Shown here: one piece after another, positions 10,831 to 18,866 of the stretch | How positions within the stretch are numbered: the stretch's first letter is position 1 | Layout: each line of letters starts with the position of its first letter | Assembly: GCF_021404545.1 (NCBI RefSeq) | Contig: NZ_JAAWWD010000069.1 | Coordinates: 1 to 43,623 of the forward strand | Reading direction: 5' to 3' | Origin: Aestuariivita sp. | GTDB taxonomy: Bacteria; Pseudomonadota; Alphaproteobacteria; Rhodobacterales; Rhodobacteraceae | DNA: 43,623 bases | The notes under the pieces: generated by a model | Told to the model about the DNA's origin: nothing | Databases searched by the model: none | The model's input: the letters and a program-made list of their open reading frames with translations, nothing else | Position numbers and translations under genes: made by a program

Positions 10831-11310
10831 TCACGCTTCCGCCCGGGCGCCATCGATGTCGGCAAAGCGCGCGCGCAACGCCGCGGGGAGGGGATAGCGC
10901 CCCGATCCATCCGGCCATAACGTCACGATCACACAATCGAAACTGGCCCGCAGCCGCCCTGCGGCCCACAACTCCTGATGCATGCTGTAGGAGGTGGTCC
11001 GAAACGCGCGCACGCCCGCGGTGGTGACGTAATCCTCGCCCATCAGCATTTCTTCGACATAGCGCACCTCGCCGGATCGGATCACGATCCGCGGCATCGG
11101 GCCCTCTTGATAATGGGGCAGTCCGTAGAGATCCATATAAGCCACCCGCAACGTTTCGAACCAGGTCATGTATGCCTTGTTGTTGACATGGCGCAGCACG
11201 TCCAGCTCGGCGAAACGCACCTTGTCGGCCATGGCAAGCGGTTGCGGCGTCGCAAGGCCCAGGGCCCGTTGCTCATCCGCGCTCAGCGGGGTGTGATATC
11301 TGATCGTCAT
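10831..11310 (-). CDS. Acyl-CoA thioesterase, 4HBT-like hotdog fold
   Basis: A 159-residue single hotdog-fold thioesterase of the 4-hydroxybenzoyl-CoA thioesterase type. The signature VRFAELDVLRHVNNKAYMTW (about residues 31-50) contains the loop in which an acidic residue (D37) precedes HVNN, the classic active-site arrangement. It should hydrolyse an acyl-CoA in the cytoplasm; the acyl group cannot be read from sequence. It is divergent from the DmdB-like ligase, so the two share the 11311-11483 promoter region and may act on related CoA esters, which is inference. Confidence 0.85.
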   Translation of the reverse strand: MTIRYHTPLSADEQRALGLATPQPLAMADKVRFAELDVLRHVNNKAYMTWFETLRVAYMDLYGLPHYQEGPMPRIVIRSGEVRYVEEMLMGEDYVTTAGVRAFRTTSYSMHQELWAAGRLRASFDCVIVTLWPDGSGRYPLPAALRARFADIDGARAEA

Positions 11311-11398
11311 GGCCCTGGGGCTACGCCCCGGGACCGCTCACCGCAAGTCTCTTTGTGATCGTCGGATGCGCGCGCCGCCTGCCCAAAATAAGCAGGGG

Positions 11399-11417
11399 AC
11401 GCAGCGTTCGGCTGCGT
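11399..11417. repeat. 7-bp hairpin upstream of dmdB
   Basis: ACGCAGC-GTTCG-GCTGCGT is a perfect 7-bp stem with a 5-base loop in the divergent region between the thioesterase and dmdB. A second GC-rich stem (CCTGGGGC-TAC-GCCCCGGG) occurs near 11314-11332. Either could be a leader structure or an operator; no T-run follows. Confidence 0.4.
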
Positions 11418-11483
11418 GCTCTTCGGTTGCATAGCGGCGTGTGATTTGGCAGCAAGACACAAATCATATTGGGAGGATTGCGT

Positions 11484-13103
11484 ATGTTGGGCCAGATGAT
11501 GACGGCGCCGCTTTTGATATCGTCGCTGATCGACCATGCCGCGAGATATCACGGCGGCACGTCGATTGTGTCGGTCAACACCACCGGCGGCATTGAACAC
11601 ACCACCTGGGCCGAGGTCGCCCGGAACGCCCGCCGCCTGGGCTCGGCGCTGACCAAACTGGGGCTGGAGCCCCAGGCGCGCTGCGCCACCATCGCCTGGA
11701 ACAACCGGCGGCATCTGGAGATCTATTTCGGCACATCGGGCGCGGGCTTTGTCTGCCACACGATCAATCCGCGGCTTTTTCCAGAACAGCTTGTCTATAT
11801 CATCAACCACGCCGAGGATCGCGTCCTGTTTATCGACGAGACATTCGTGCCGCTGGTGGCAGCGATCCGCGATCAGCTCCCCGCGCTCGACCATATCGTG
11901 ATAATGGGGCCGCGCAGCGAGGCAGCGGTCGAAAAACTGCCCGGGATCACCTTCTATGACGAGCTGATCGCAGGCGGAGACCCGGATTTCGACTGGCCCA
12001 GCTTTGACGAAAACACCGCCTCCAGCCTGTGTTACACCTCGGGGACCACGGGCAACCCCAAAGGCGTGCTCTATTCACACCGCTCGACCCTGCTGCATTC
12101 CTTTGCGGGCAATACCGCCGATGCATTGGCGATCACCGCGCGCGACGTGGTGCTGCCGGTGGTGCCGATGTTCCATGTCAATGCCTGGGGCGTGCCCTAT
12201 TGCGCGGCGATGGTGGGCGCACAGATGGTGATGCCGGGTCCGGGGCTCGATGGCGAAAGCCTGGTGGGGCTAATCGACACCTATGGCGTGACCCTCGCGC
12301 TGGGGGTGCCCACGATCTGGTTGGGCCTTTTGGGACACGCCAAGGCCGTCGGCAGCAGCCTGACCAGCCTCGAACGCACGGTCGTGGGGGGCTCGGCCTG
12401 TCCGCCATCCATGATCACCCAGTTCCGCGAGGAATACGGCGTGGACACGATCCACGCCTGGGGCATGTCTGAGATGAGCCCGCTTGGATCGGTCAACATG
12501 CCGCTGGCCAAGCACCGCGATCTGCCCATCGACCAACAGCACAGGCTGCGCGAAAATCAGGGGCGTCCCCCCTTTGGGGTGGAACTGAAGATCATTGATG
12601 AAGACGGCGCCGATCTGCCCTGGGACGGCGAAGCCCAGGGCGATCTTCTGGTGCGCGGTCATTGGGTGCTCGACAGCTATTTTCACATCTCGGATGAGGG
12701 TCTGCTTCAGGACGGCTGGTTCGCCACCGGCGATGTCGCGACCATCGATCCCGATGGCTATATGACCATCAAAGACCGGTCCAAGGACATCATCAAGTCG
12801 GGCGGGGAATGGATCAGTTCGGTTGAGTTGGAGAACATCGCCATTGCCCATCCCGCCTTGCAAGACGCCGCCGTTGTCGGGGTGGCGCATGCGAAATGGG
12901 ACGAACGGCCGATCCTGATCGCGGTTCCGGTCGAAGGGCAAACCCCCTCCGAAGACGAGCTCTTGGCGTTTTTCGAGGGTAAGATCGCCACCTGGCAGGT
13001 CCCCGACAAGGTTGTCTTCAAGGACGTTCTGCCCCGTAACGCCACCGGCAAGGTGCTCAAACGCACCCTGCGCGAGGAGTTCGGGCAGGTTCTGACCGGT
13101 TAA
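11484..13103 (+). CDS. dmdB: 3-methylmercaptopropionyl-CoA ligase-type acyl-CoA synthetase
   Basis: A 539-residue AMP-forming acyl-CoA synthetase. The P-loop motif YTSGTTGNPKG is at residues 184-194, HAWGMSEMSPLG is the A5-type motif, WFATGDVATID the A7-type motif, and NATGKVLKRTLRE carries the catalytic C-terminal lysine. The N terminus MLGQMM-PLLISSLIDHAA and the overall sequence look very like roseobacter DmdB, which converts 3-methylmercaptopropionate to its CoA thioester in the DMSP demethylation pathway. DmdB enzymes are promiscuous toward short and medium carboxylates, so a general fatty-acyl ligase is possible. Start ATG 11484 is chosen because of GGGAGG at 11471-11476 and the conserved N terminus; the frame opens 15 bases earlier. 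Confidence 0.85.
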   Translation: MLGQMMTAPLLISSLIDHAARYHGGTSIVSVNTTGGIEHTTWAEVARNARRLGSALTKLGLEPQARCATIAWNNRRHLEIYFGTSGAGFVCHTINPRLFPEQLVYIINHAEDRVLFIDETFVPLVAAIRDQLPALDHIVIMGPRSEAAVEKLPGITFYDELIAGGDPDFDWPSFDENTASSLCYTSGTTGNPKGVLYSHRSTLLHSFAGNTADALAITARDVVLPVVPMFHVNAWGVPYCAAMVGAQMVMPGPGLDGESLVGLIDTYGVTLALGVPTIWLGLLGHAKAVGSSLTSLERTVVGGSACPPSMITQFREEYGVDTIHAWGMSEMSPLGSVNMPLAKHRDLPIDQQHRLRENQGRPPFGVELKIIDEDGADLPWDGEAQGDLLVRGHWVLDSYFHISDEGLLQDGWFATGDVATIDPDGYMTIKDRSKDIIKSGGEWISSVELENIAIAHPALQDAAVVGVAHAKWDERPILIAVPVEGQTPSEDELLAFFEGKIATWQVPDKVVFKDVLPRNATGKVLKRTLREEFGQVLTG

Positions 13104-13125
13104 GGAGACGCGACTACAAAACCCG

Positions 13126-13155
13126 TTGACATGCCTGATTGAAATAGTCAGGTAT
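13126..13155 (+). promoter_or_regulatory. Candidate hemP promoter
   Basis: TTGACA at 13126-13131 is a perfect -35 hexamer. A weak -10-like AGGTAT lies at 13150-13155, 18 bases further on. The palindrome at 13134-13152 falls inside the spacer and overlaps the -10, the place expected for a repressor site. Confidence 0.5.
13134..13152. promoter_or_regulatory. Candidate iron-Rhodo-box
   Basis: CCTGATTGAAATAGTCAGG is a 19-bp palindrome with five-base arms CCTGA and TCAGG. It closely resembles the iron-Rhodo-box described for iron-responsive genes of Rhodobacterales (remembered as CTGACTRAWTYAGTCAG). It overlaps the presumed promoter of the heme-uptake gene hemP, so iron-dependent repression is the natural reading. 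Confidence 0.65.
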
Positions 13156-13210
13156 GGGGCAGCTACACCGCGCCGGGCGGTCAGCCATTCAACCACCGAT
13201 GGAGGTTTTC

Positions 13211-13351
13211 ATGACTGACCGCGCCCTGCGGACACGTGCGTCCCGTATGATCTGCCCAATCACCCAGCCGCAAGGCCGGGCCTCTCTTCTGTGCGATCGC
13301 GCATCGGGCACGGCCCTGTTGCACCGGCCCACATGGAGGAGGGGGCAATGA
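13211..13351 (+). CDS. Possible 46-residue leader ORF before hemP
   Basis: A short frame starting MTDRALRTRASRM with a good ribosome-binding site (GGAGG at 13201-13205, five bases before ATG). It ends in TGA at 13349-13351, overlapping the hemP start codon as ATGA, which would couple the two. I do not recognise the sequence, which is rich in Arg and Ala and may be non-conserved. It could be a regulatory leader peptide for hemP or simply chance. Confidence 0.3.
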   Translation: MTDRALRTRASRMICPITQPQGRASLLCDRASGTALLHRPTWRRGQ

Positions 13352-13521
13352 ACCAGATGACGACAGTGATCCGCTCCGGCGAGGATGACGCCCCCAAACG
13401 CCCCCCCATCCACCGGGCCGAGGTCCTGACGGGCGGTGGCCAGACCGCGCGCATCTTGCTGGGCGATCAGGTCTATCAGCTGCGTATCACCAAACTGGGC
13501 AAGCTGATCTTAACAAAATAG
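13348..13521 (+). CDS. hemP: Hemin uptake protein HemP
   Basis: A 57-residue HemP/HmuP family protein. The conserved C terminus RILLGDQVYQLRITKLGKLILTK region (RITKLGKLILTK at residues 46-57) is diagnostic. HemP proteins are small proteins of heme-uptake loci; in rhizobia the homologue HmuP activates expression of the heme receptor gene. Start ATG 13348 follows GGAGGAGGGGG, a strong ribosome-binding site. A candidate iron-Rhodo-box lies about 200 bases upstream. No heme receptor or transporter gene is in this window, so this hemP is an orphan here. Confidence 0.88.
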   Translation: MNQMTTVIRSGEDDAPKRPPIHRAEVLTGGGQTARILLGDQVYQLRITKLGKLILTK

Positions 13522-13584
13522 GGCGTATTCAGGGTTAGGCGGGGCGCCATGTGGAGTCCGACCGCCTGACAGGAGCGCCGGATC

Positions 13585-15363
13585 ATGCCCTTTACAACAC
13601 GACCCGACATCACCGGCACGTTTGGTGTTGTTACTTCCACCCATTGGATTGCCAGCGCGGTCGGGATGCGGATACTGGAACGCGGCGGCAACGCATTCGA
13701 CGCGGCGGTGGCCACCGGATTTGTTTTGCAGGTGGTCGAGCCGCATCTGAACGGCCCCGGCGGGGAATTTCCGGCGATTTTTCAAAAGCCTGGTCAGACG
13801 CCTCAGGTGCTCTGCGCGCAGGGCTGTGCCCCGGCGGGTGCCAGCATCGCGCATTACCGCGATCAGGGCCTGACCGAAGTGCCCGGTTCTGGCCTTTTGG
13901 CAACGGTGATTCCAGGGGCGTTCGACGGCTGGATGCTGATGCTGCGCGATCATGGCACCAAACGGCTGCGCGAGGTGTTGGAGCCTGCGCTTTACTATGC
14001 CCGGCACGGCCACACGATTCTGCCGCGCGTATCCGCCACGATCGAGGGGCTGGCGGAGTTCTTTCGCAGCGAATGGCCCGGATCGGCGCAGATCTGGCTG
14101 CCCGGCGACCAGGTGCCCAGGGCGGGTACGCTGTTTGCCAACCCGACCCTTGCCGACACCTGGGACAGGCTCCTGTCCGAGGCCGAGCGTGCCAAAAGCC
14201 GAACGGCCCAGATCAATGCCGCGCGCCGGATCTGGCGCGACGGGTTCGTGGCCGAAGCGGTGGACCGCTTTATGCGCGACACAAGCGCCATGGATGCCTC
14301 GGGCGGGCGCCACAAGGGCGTTCTCACCGGGCAGGATATGGCCGGGTGGCAGGCCGGGTATGAGGCGCCCGCGCGGTTCAATTATGAGGGGTGGGACATT
14401 TTCAAGACGGGTCCGTGGGGGCAGGGGCCTGTGCTTTTGCAATCTCTGTCGTTGCTGGGATATCACGACATCGCCGCGCGCGATCCCAACAGTGCCGATT
14501 TTGCCCATCTGGTGATCGAGGCGATGAAGCTCGCCTATGCCGACCGCGACGCGTATTACGGCGATGGCGCCGATGTTCCGCTGGATCTGTTGCTGGATCC
14601 GGCTCACACGGCGGCAAGGGCACGCATGGTGGGTCCTCGCGCCGCGCTGGAGCAGCGGCCCAGCCGGATCCCGGGGCTTGAGCATCTGGCCGACGCGGCC
14701 ATTGCGCGGGCGGCGCCCCCGTCGGCCTCGGGCGGGATCGATGCGGGAGAGCCGACGCTGGCCGCCCTCGGAGACCGGCGCGGCGATACCGTGCATCTGG
14801 ATGTGATCGACCGCTGGGGGAACATGGTTGCGGTGACGCCGTCGGGCGGGTGGCTGCAATCGAGCCCGGTGATCCCGGAACTGGGCTTTTGCCTGAACAC
14901 GCGCGCACAGATGTTCTGGCTTGAGGAGGGGGCGTCGCAGTCGCTGGCCCCGGGCAAGCGGCCGCGTACGACTCTGTCGCCCAGTCTTGCCCAAGGGCCG
15001 GAGGGAGAGGCGTTGGTGTTCGGCTCGCCCGGCGGCGATCAGCAGGACCAGTGGCAGCTTATCTGGTTCCTGCGCATGGCCCATCATCGCATGGGACTGC
15101 AGGAGGCCATCGACTCCCCGCTCTTTCACACCAGCCATTTCACCAGTTCCTTTGCCCCGCGGCGTGCCGATCCCGGCGCTGTGATGATCGAGCCGGGCTT
15201 TGGCGCGGATGTGATCGCGGATCTCAGGACCATGGGCCACCGGGTCACCGTGGCCGAGCCGTGGACCGTGGGCCGTTTGACGGCGGCGCGCCGGACCCAC
15301 GACGGGGTGCTGACTGCGGCGGCCACCCCGCGTCTGATGCAAGCCTATGCGGTCGGTCGTTAA
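13585..15363 (+). CDS. Gamma-glutamyltransferase family protein
   Basis: A 592-residue Ntn-hydrolase of the gamma-glutamyltransferase family. It has the N-terminal GG-NAFDAAVATGFVLQVVEPHLNGPGG region (about 34-60) and the autoprocessing/nucleophile site GDTVHLDVIDRWGN, where Thr402 would be the new N-terminal nucleophile of the small subunit. Classical GGTs read TTH here; DTV is a variant seen in acylase-like branches. There is no signal peptide, so it is probably cytoplasmic, unlike periplasmic Ggt. Candidate roles are glutathione or gamma-glutamyl turnover or a related amidase activity. Just downstream of hemP (63-base gap), possibly co-transcribed. Confidence 0.85.
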   Translation: MPFTTRPDITGTFGVVTSTHWIASAVGMRILERGGNAFDAAVATGFVLQVVEPHLNGPGGEFPAIFQKPGQTPQVLCAQGCAPAGASIAHYRDQGLTEVPGSGLLATVIPGAFDGWMLMLRDHGTKRLREVLEPALYYARHGHTILPRVSATIEGLAEFFRSEWPGSAQIWLPGDQVPRAGTLFANPTLADTWDRLLSEAERAKSRTAQINAARRIWRDGFVAEAVDRFMRDTSAMDASGGRHKGVLTGQDMAGWQAGYEAPARFNYEGWDIFKTGPWGQGPVLLQSLSLLGYHDIAARDPNSADFAHLVIEAMKLAYADRDAYYGDGADVPLDLLLDPAHTAARARMVGPRAALEQRPSRIPGLEHLADAAIARAAPPSASGGIDAGEPTLAALGDRRGDTVHLDVIDRWGNMVAVTPSGGWLQSSPVIPELGFCLNTRAQMFWLEEGASQSLAPGKRPRTTLSPSLAQGPEGEALVFGSPGGDQQDQWQLIWFLRMAHHRMGLQEAIDSPLFHTSHFTSSFAPRRADPGAVMIEPGFGADVIADLRTMGHRVTVAEPWTVGRLTAARRTHDGVLTAAATPRLMQAYAVGR

Positions 15364-15429
15364 GCGACGGGACTTGTAGCCGGGCGCGCTTTGCCGCCTT
15401 ACTGGGTCCTCTCAAGGGAGGGCAGGATT

Positions 15430-16074
15430 ATGATTACGCAGTATAACTGGAACACCTCGAACGGTTACAAGATCGCCATCGCGCTCGAAGAGCTGGGGCT
15501 GACCAACACCATTCACCCCGTTGATATCGGTGCGGACGAACAGTTCTCCGAAATGTTCACAGGCCTCACGCCCAATGCAAAAATCCCGGTGATCACCGAT
15601 GCGCAGGGACCGGGTGGTCATCCGATCACAGTGTTTGAGAGTGCGGCGATCTTGATCTATCTTGCTGAAAAGACGGGCCGTTTATGGCCGACCGAGCCCA
15701 GGGCCCGTCAGGAAGCGCTGCAATGGATGTTCTGGCAGGCGGCCGGGCTGGGACCGAATTTCGGGCAGTTGCACCATTTCAACCGCGTGGCGCCGGCCGA
15801 TCAGGACTATGCGCGCGCGCGGTTCACGACCGAAACGCGCAGGCTCTATCGGGTGCTTGACGCAAGGCTGGCCGATCGGGCCTGGGTGTTGGGCGCGCAG
15901 TACAGCATCGTCGATATCAACATCTGGCCCTGGGTGGCGCGACATGGCTGGCAAAAGATGGACCTGGCCGACGTCCCGCATGTGCAGCGGTGGTTCGACA
16001 CGATTGCCGCGCGGCCTGCGGTCCGGTCCGCCCGCGCCGCGCTCGACACGGCCTGTCTCGCGCAAAAGATCTGA
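15430..16074 (+). CDS. Glutathione S-transferase family protein
   Basis: A 214-residue cytosolic glutathione S-transferase close to the YfcG/YghU (Nu) type. The N-terminal thioredoxin-like domain has NWNTSNGYKIAIALEELGL, the cis-proline motif NAKIPVI and the glutathione-binding VFESAAILIYLAEK. The all-alpha C-terminal domain follows from about residue 90. In YfcG-type enzymes a Thr and an Asn near the N terminus bind glutathione disulfide; the NTSNG segment here fits. Start ATG 15430 is set by AGGGAGG at about 15415-15422. It follows the gamma-glutamyltransferase-like gene by 66 bases, and the pairing suggests a thiol metabolism role. Confidence 0.88.
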   Translation: MITQYNWNTSNGYKIAIALEELGLTNTIHPVDIGADEQFSEMFTGLTPNAKIPVITDAQGPGGHPITVFESAAILIYLAEKTGRLWPTEPRARQEALQWMFWQAAGLGPNFGQLHHFNRVAPADQDYARARFTTETRRLYRVLDARLADRAWVLGAQYSIVDINIWPWVARHGWQKMDLADVPHVQRWFDTIAARPAVRSARAALDTACLAQKI

Positions 16075-16659
16075 TCCGCCCATTCGCGTTTCGCGGATCT
16101 TCGCCCATTGCGCCGATCAGGACCCGATCTGCTGGACAGCGGGGCCGCGCGCAACTGCGACAGAGAATCACCTCCGCCCCCCTGATGCCCTCAATGCGCC
16201 ACTTTTCCCGTAAAAGCCGAGCAAATGAGGCAAAACTCGTCCAATAGAGCGACTTACGCGTGTCACATTTATGCCAAGCTGGCTTGCGGCAAACGCGTGT
16301 TCCTCACAGATATGATACAGGATTGGCGCAATAATGGCGACAATGATCCGCAAATTCCTTGGTTGTGACAGGAAACAGGCGGTTTTCGTGCAGTTATTAA
16401 CCCAGCATCGGAAACACTTTGTTTTGCCACAAAGTCCTCTAAAAAACTGAGAACATGTTAAAGTGATCGTGGCGAAACTGTGTCGTGTTTCAGACGGGTT
16501 TGCCGGCCAGGGTCCGCAGGATGGAAGGCGGAGATTTGGCGTAGTGAGTGTCGGCAGATTGCTCTGCCGTTGTTTGTGGATAGGTCCGCCGTATCGCGCT
16601 GGTGTTCGCGATTTCCGATAGTTCGGCACGGCTGCTGACCATTGCTTTGGGGGGCAATG
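16075..16659. promoter_or_regulatory. AT-richer control region before the exopolysaccharide locus
   Basis: A 585-base stretch without a credible gene; a 171-codon minus-strand frame covers much of it but has no family character. By eye it is less GC-rich than its surroundings. It has a direct repeat of ACGCGTGT (16256-16263 and 16293-16300) flanking GCCA-AGC-TGGC, and an AT-rich block with AACATGTT near 16453. It must hold the promoter of the sugar transferase gene. I cannot assign a specific regulator. Confidence 0.45.
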
Positions 16660-17412
16660 ATGAAGGATTTTGCGCGCGAGCACGCGATTGCGTCTCGTTT
16701 TCCTGACGTAGGCGTACCGTCGTCGGTAGGCGTAGCGGGCCTGAGCGCCGTCGGGCTTGGTGCGGTTCCGTTTCGCCCTGCCTTACTGCCCGACCGCTAC
16801 CAGGGGCGCTACCGGGGCTGGGGCAAACGCGTATTGGATGTGGCCATCGTCGTATTCAGCCTGCCGGTCACGCTCTTTGTCGTAGCTGTCTGTGCCATCG
16901 CCCTCTGGATCGAAGGAGGGCAACCCTTTTACACCCAAGATCGTCTGGGCCGGAACGGCAAACGGTTCAAGATCCTCAAACTGCGCACGATGGTGCGCGA
17001 TGCCGATACACTCCTCGAAACCTGCCTGGCCGCTGACCCGCAGCTGCGGCAGGAATGGAACATCACCCAAAAACTCAAGCAAGATCCGCGTGTTACCCGG
17101 TTGGGAGCGGTTTTGCGCGCGACGTCTCTGGATGAGCTGCCCCAGCTTTGGAACGTATTGACTGGCGAGATGAGCCTGGTCGGACCGCGTCCCATGATGC
17201 CCGACCAATTGTCGATTTATGGCGATCCGCGTGCCTATTTCGCCTTGCGCCCCGGCGTCACCGGCGCCTGGCAGGTCAGCGCCCGCAACGAGCGTGGCTT
17301 TGAGACCCGCGCGCCGATTGATGCCGATTACCACACCTATGTCAGCCTGCGCGAGGATCTGTTGATCCTCTTGCGTACGATTGGCGTTGTTCTGCGCCGT
17401 ACTGGCTACTGA
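16660..17412 (+). CDS. Undecaprenyl-phosphate sugar phosphotransferase, ExoY-like
   Basis: A 250-residue bacterial sugar transferase (PF02397 type) that starts polysaccharide repeat-unit assembly by moving a sugar phosphate from a nucleotide sugar to undecaprenyl phosphate on the inner leaflet. The membrane segment RVLDVAIVVFSLPVTLFVVA (starting at about residue 57) is followed by the cytoplasmic catalytic domain with FKILKLRTM, DELPQLWNVLTGEMSLVGPRP and RPGVTGAWQVS, all family signatures. It lacks the large N-terminal membrane domain of WbaP, so it is of the short ExoY/PssY type. Two tandem ATGs (16657 and 16660) follow a G-run; the second has the better spacing. First gene of a likely three-gene unit. 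Confidence 0.9.
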   Translation: MKDFAREHAIASRFPDVGVPSSVGVAGLSAVGLGAVPFRPALLPDRYQGRYRGWGKRVLDVAIVVFSLPVTLFVVAVCAIALWIEGGQPFYTQDRLGRNGKRFKILKLRTMVRDADTLLETCLAADPQLRQEWNITQKLKQDPRVTRLGAVLRATSLDELPQLWNVLTGEMSLVGPRPMMPDQLSIYGDPRAYFALRPGVTGAWQVSARNERGFETRAPIDADYHTYVSLREDLLILLRTIGVVLRRTGY

Positions 17413-17459
17413 TAACCCGACCGAAACCCGATCCAGGACATGGTTGAACCAAAGGACCG

Positions 17460-18725
17460 ATGCAGCGACCCACAAAACCCACGCACCCCGATCATCGCGA
17501 TGATGATCCTACGCGTCAGGCGGATCCGCTGCACAGCACAAGAAAGGCTGAGAGAGCCATGAAAGACACATTTTCGCATCAGTCCGACGTTGAGTTCGAT
17601 CAAGATCTTGCAGCGGACGAGGATTGGGTCGTGATCCGCCGTCGCAACTCCCCGATCGACATGTCTGATGTCCTCCCCGCCCAGGCGCCTCTTGACGACA
17701 TTCAGATGGAAGAGCCCGCCCCAGATGTGGACGGGCAGGGCGATGTCGACCCCATGTCGGCAGAGGCCGCAATCGACGCGGACCGCATCTCTGAGCCTGT
17801 CGCGTCCGGCAGCCCCGATGAGGGCGATCTGGAGGACATGGCGCCCGCAGCCGATCCCGAACCCGTCCCGGTGGAGGCAAAGGGCTCGGTGGAGATGCCC
17901 GCGGATCACGCGCCTGAAAAGGCCGCTGAACCCGCCGAGGCGACACTCTCTCTGGGCGCACGCTATGCTCTTCCGGTCACGACGATCCCGCATCGCACCG
18001 GTGCCCATGTCTGGGCCGATCTGCCACGCATTTCGATTGGGGCCCAGGTCGAGGGCAAGCTGGCGCGCCGCGCCGTGCCGTCCCTGATCGAATACTTCCG
18101 TGCCGACCCGATTGCCAAGGGGTTCGACCTGCTCAGAACCCGCCTGGTGCGCACCATCCGGGCCTATGGCTGGCGCCGCATCGCCGTTGTCGCCCCCGGC
18201 ACCCAGAGCGGCGCGACCTTTACCGCCGTCAATCTCGCGCTCAGCCTGTCTCGGGTGCCCGGCAGCCGCACGGTCCTGATGGACATGAACCAGCGCGCCC
18301 CCGGTGTGGCGGACGCATTGGGTGTGCGCAATCCCGGACGCCTGGACAGCTTTCTGAGCGCCGAAACCCCGTTGGAGGATTATCTGGTGCGCGTCGGCGA
18401 CACGCTGGCCCTGGGACTGGCCGATGCGCCCTGCGACTATGCGGCGGAAATGCTGCACGATCCGCTGTCGGGTGAAGTGCTCGATGACATGATCGAGACA
18501 TTGGACCCCGATCTGGTGATCTATGACATGCCGCCGATGCTGGCCTATGACGATCTGGCGGCCTTCCTGCCGCAGGTCGATGCGGTGTTGTTGGTGACCG
18601 ACGGAACCCAGACCACGCCCGAGCATATATCGGCCTGCGAGCGTATCCTCGAAGGGCAGAGCCAGCTCTTGGGTGTGGTGCTGAACCGGGCGCGCGCCTC
18701 GGCTGATATGGATGGCGTCGCCTAA
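17460..18725 (+). CDS. BY-kinase/CpsD-like protein with degenerate Walker A
   Basis: A 421-residue protein with a long acidic, low-complexity N-terminal half (to about residue 200) and a C-terminal P-loop domain like the CpsD/Wzc tyrosine kinases of polysaccharide export. Walker A is degenerate: PGTQSGATFTAVNLA at 246-260 has Ala252 where the ATP-binding lysine should be. Walker A' reads VLMDMNQR (272-279), with the second acidic residue replaced by Asn277. The Walker B-like YDMPP (355-359) is kept. No C-terminal tyrosine cluster is present. It is therefore probably a regulatory pseudokinase partner of the Wzz-like protein encoded next. ATG 17559 is an alternative start, removing 33 residues. 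Confidence 0.75.
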   Translation: MQRPTKPTHPDHRDDDPTRQADPLHSTRKAERAMKDTFSHQSDVEFDQDLAADEDWVVIRRRNSPIDMSDVLPAQAPLDDIQMEEPAPDVDGQGDVDPMSAEAAIDADRISEPVASGSPDEGDLEDMAPAADPEPVPVEAKGSVEMPADHAPEKAAEPAEATLSLGARYALPVTTIPHRTGAHVWADLPRISIGAQVEGKLARRAVPSLIEYFRADPIAKGFDLLRTRLVRTIRAYGWRRIAVVAPGTQSGATFTAVNLALSLSRVPGSRTVLMDMNQRAPGVADALGVRNPGRLDSFLSAETPLEDYLVRVGDTLALGLADAPCDYAAEMLHDPLSGEVLDDMIETLDPDLVIYDMPPMLAYDDLAAFLPQVDAVLLVTDGTQTTPEHISACERILEGQSQLLGVVLNRARASADMDGVA

Positions 18726-18866
18726 GTCCTGCCGATTATGCCGCACGGTTTTTTCTGATTTGTCATAGTTTCGCCCGTTTGTTTTACTACCCATCCCGAA
18801 ACGCCATTTGATCAACACGTGGTTTCGGGCAGGCAAAACGCCGCAAAGGCTGTTAGGGTAAGGCGC

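Noticed and set aside
13510-15342. 610-codon minus-strand open frame
   Set aside because: Antisense shadow of the gamma-glutamyltransferase-like gene.
16168-16683. 171-codon minus-strand frame in the exopolysaccharide control region
   Set aside because: No recognisable domain and it overlaps the start and ribosome-binding site of the sugar transferase gene; composition is that of non-coding DNA.
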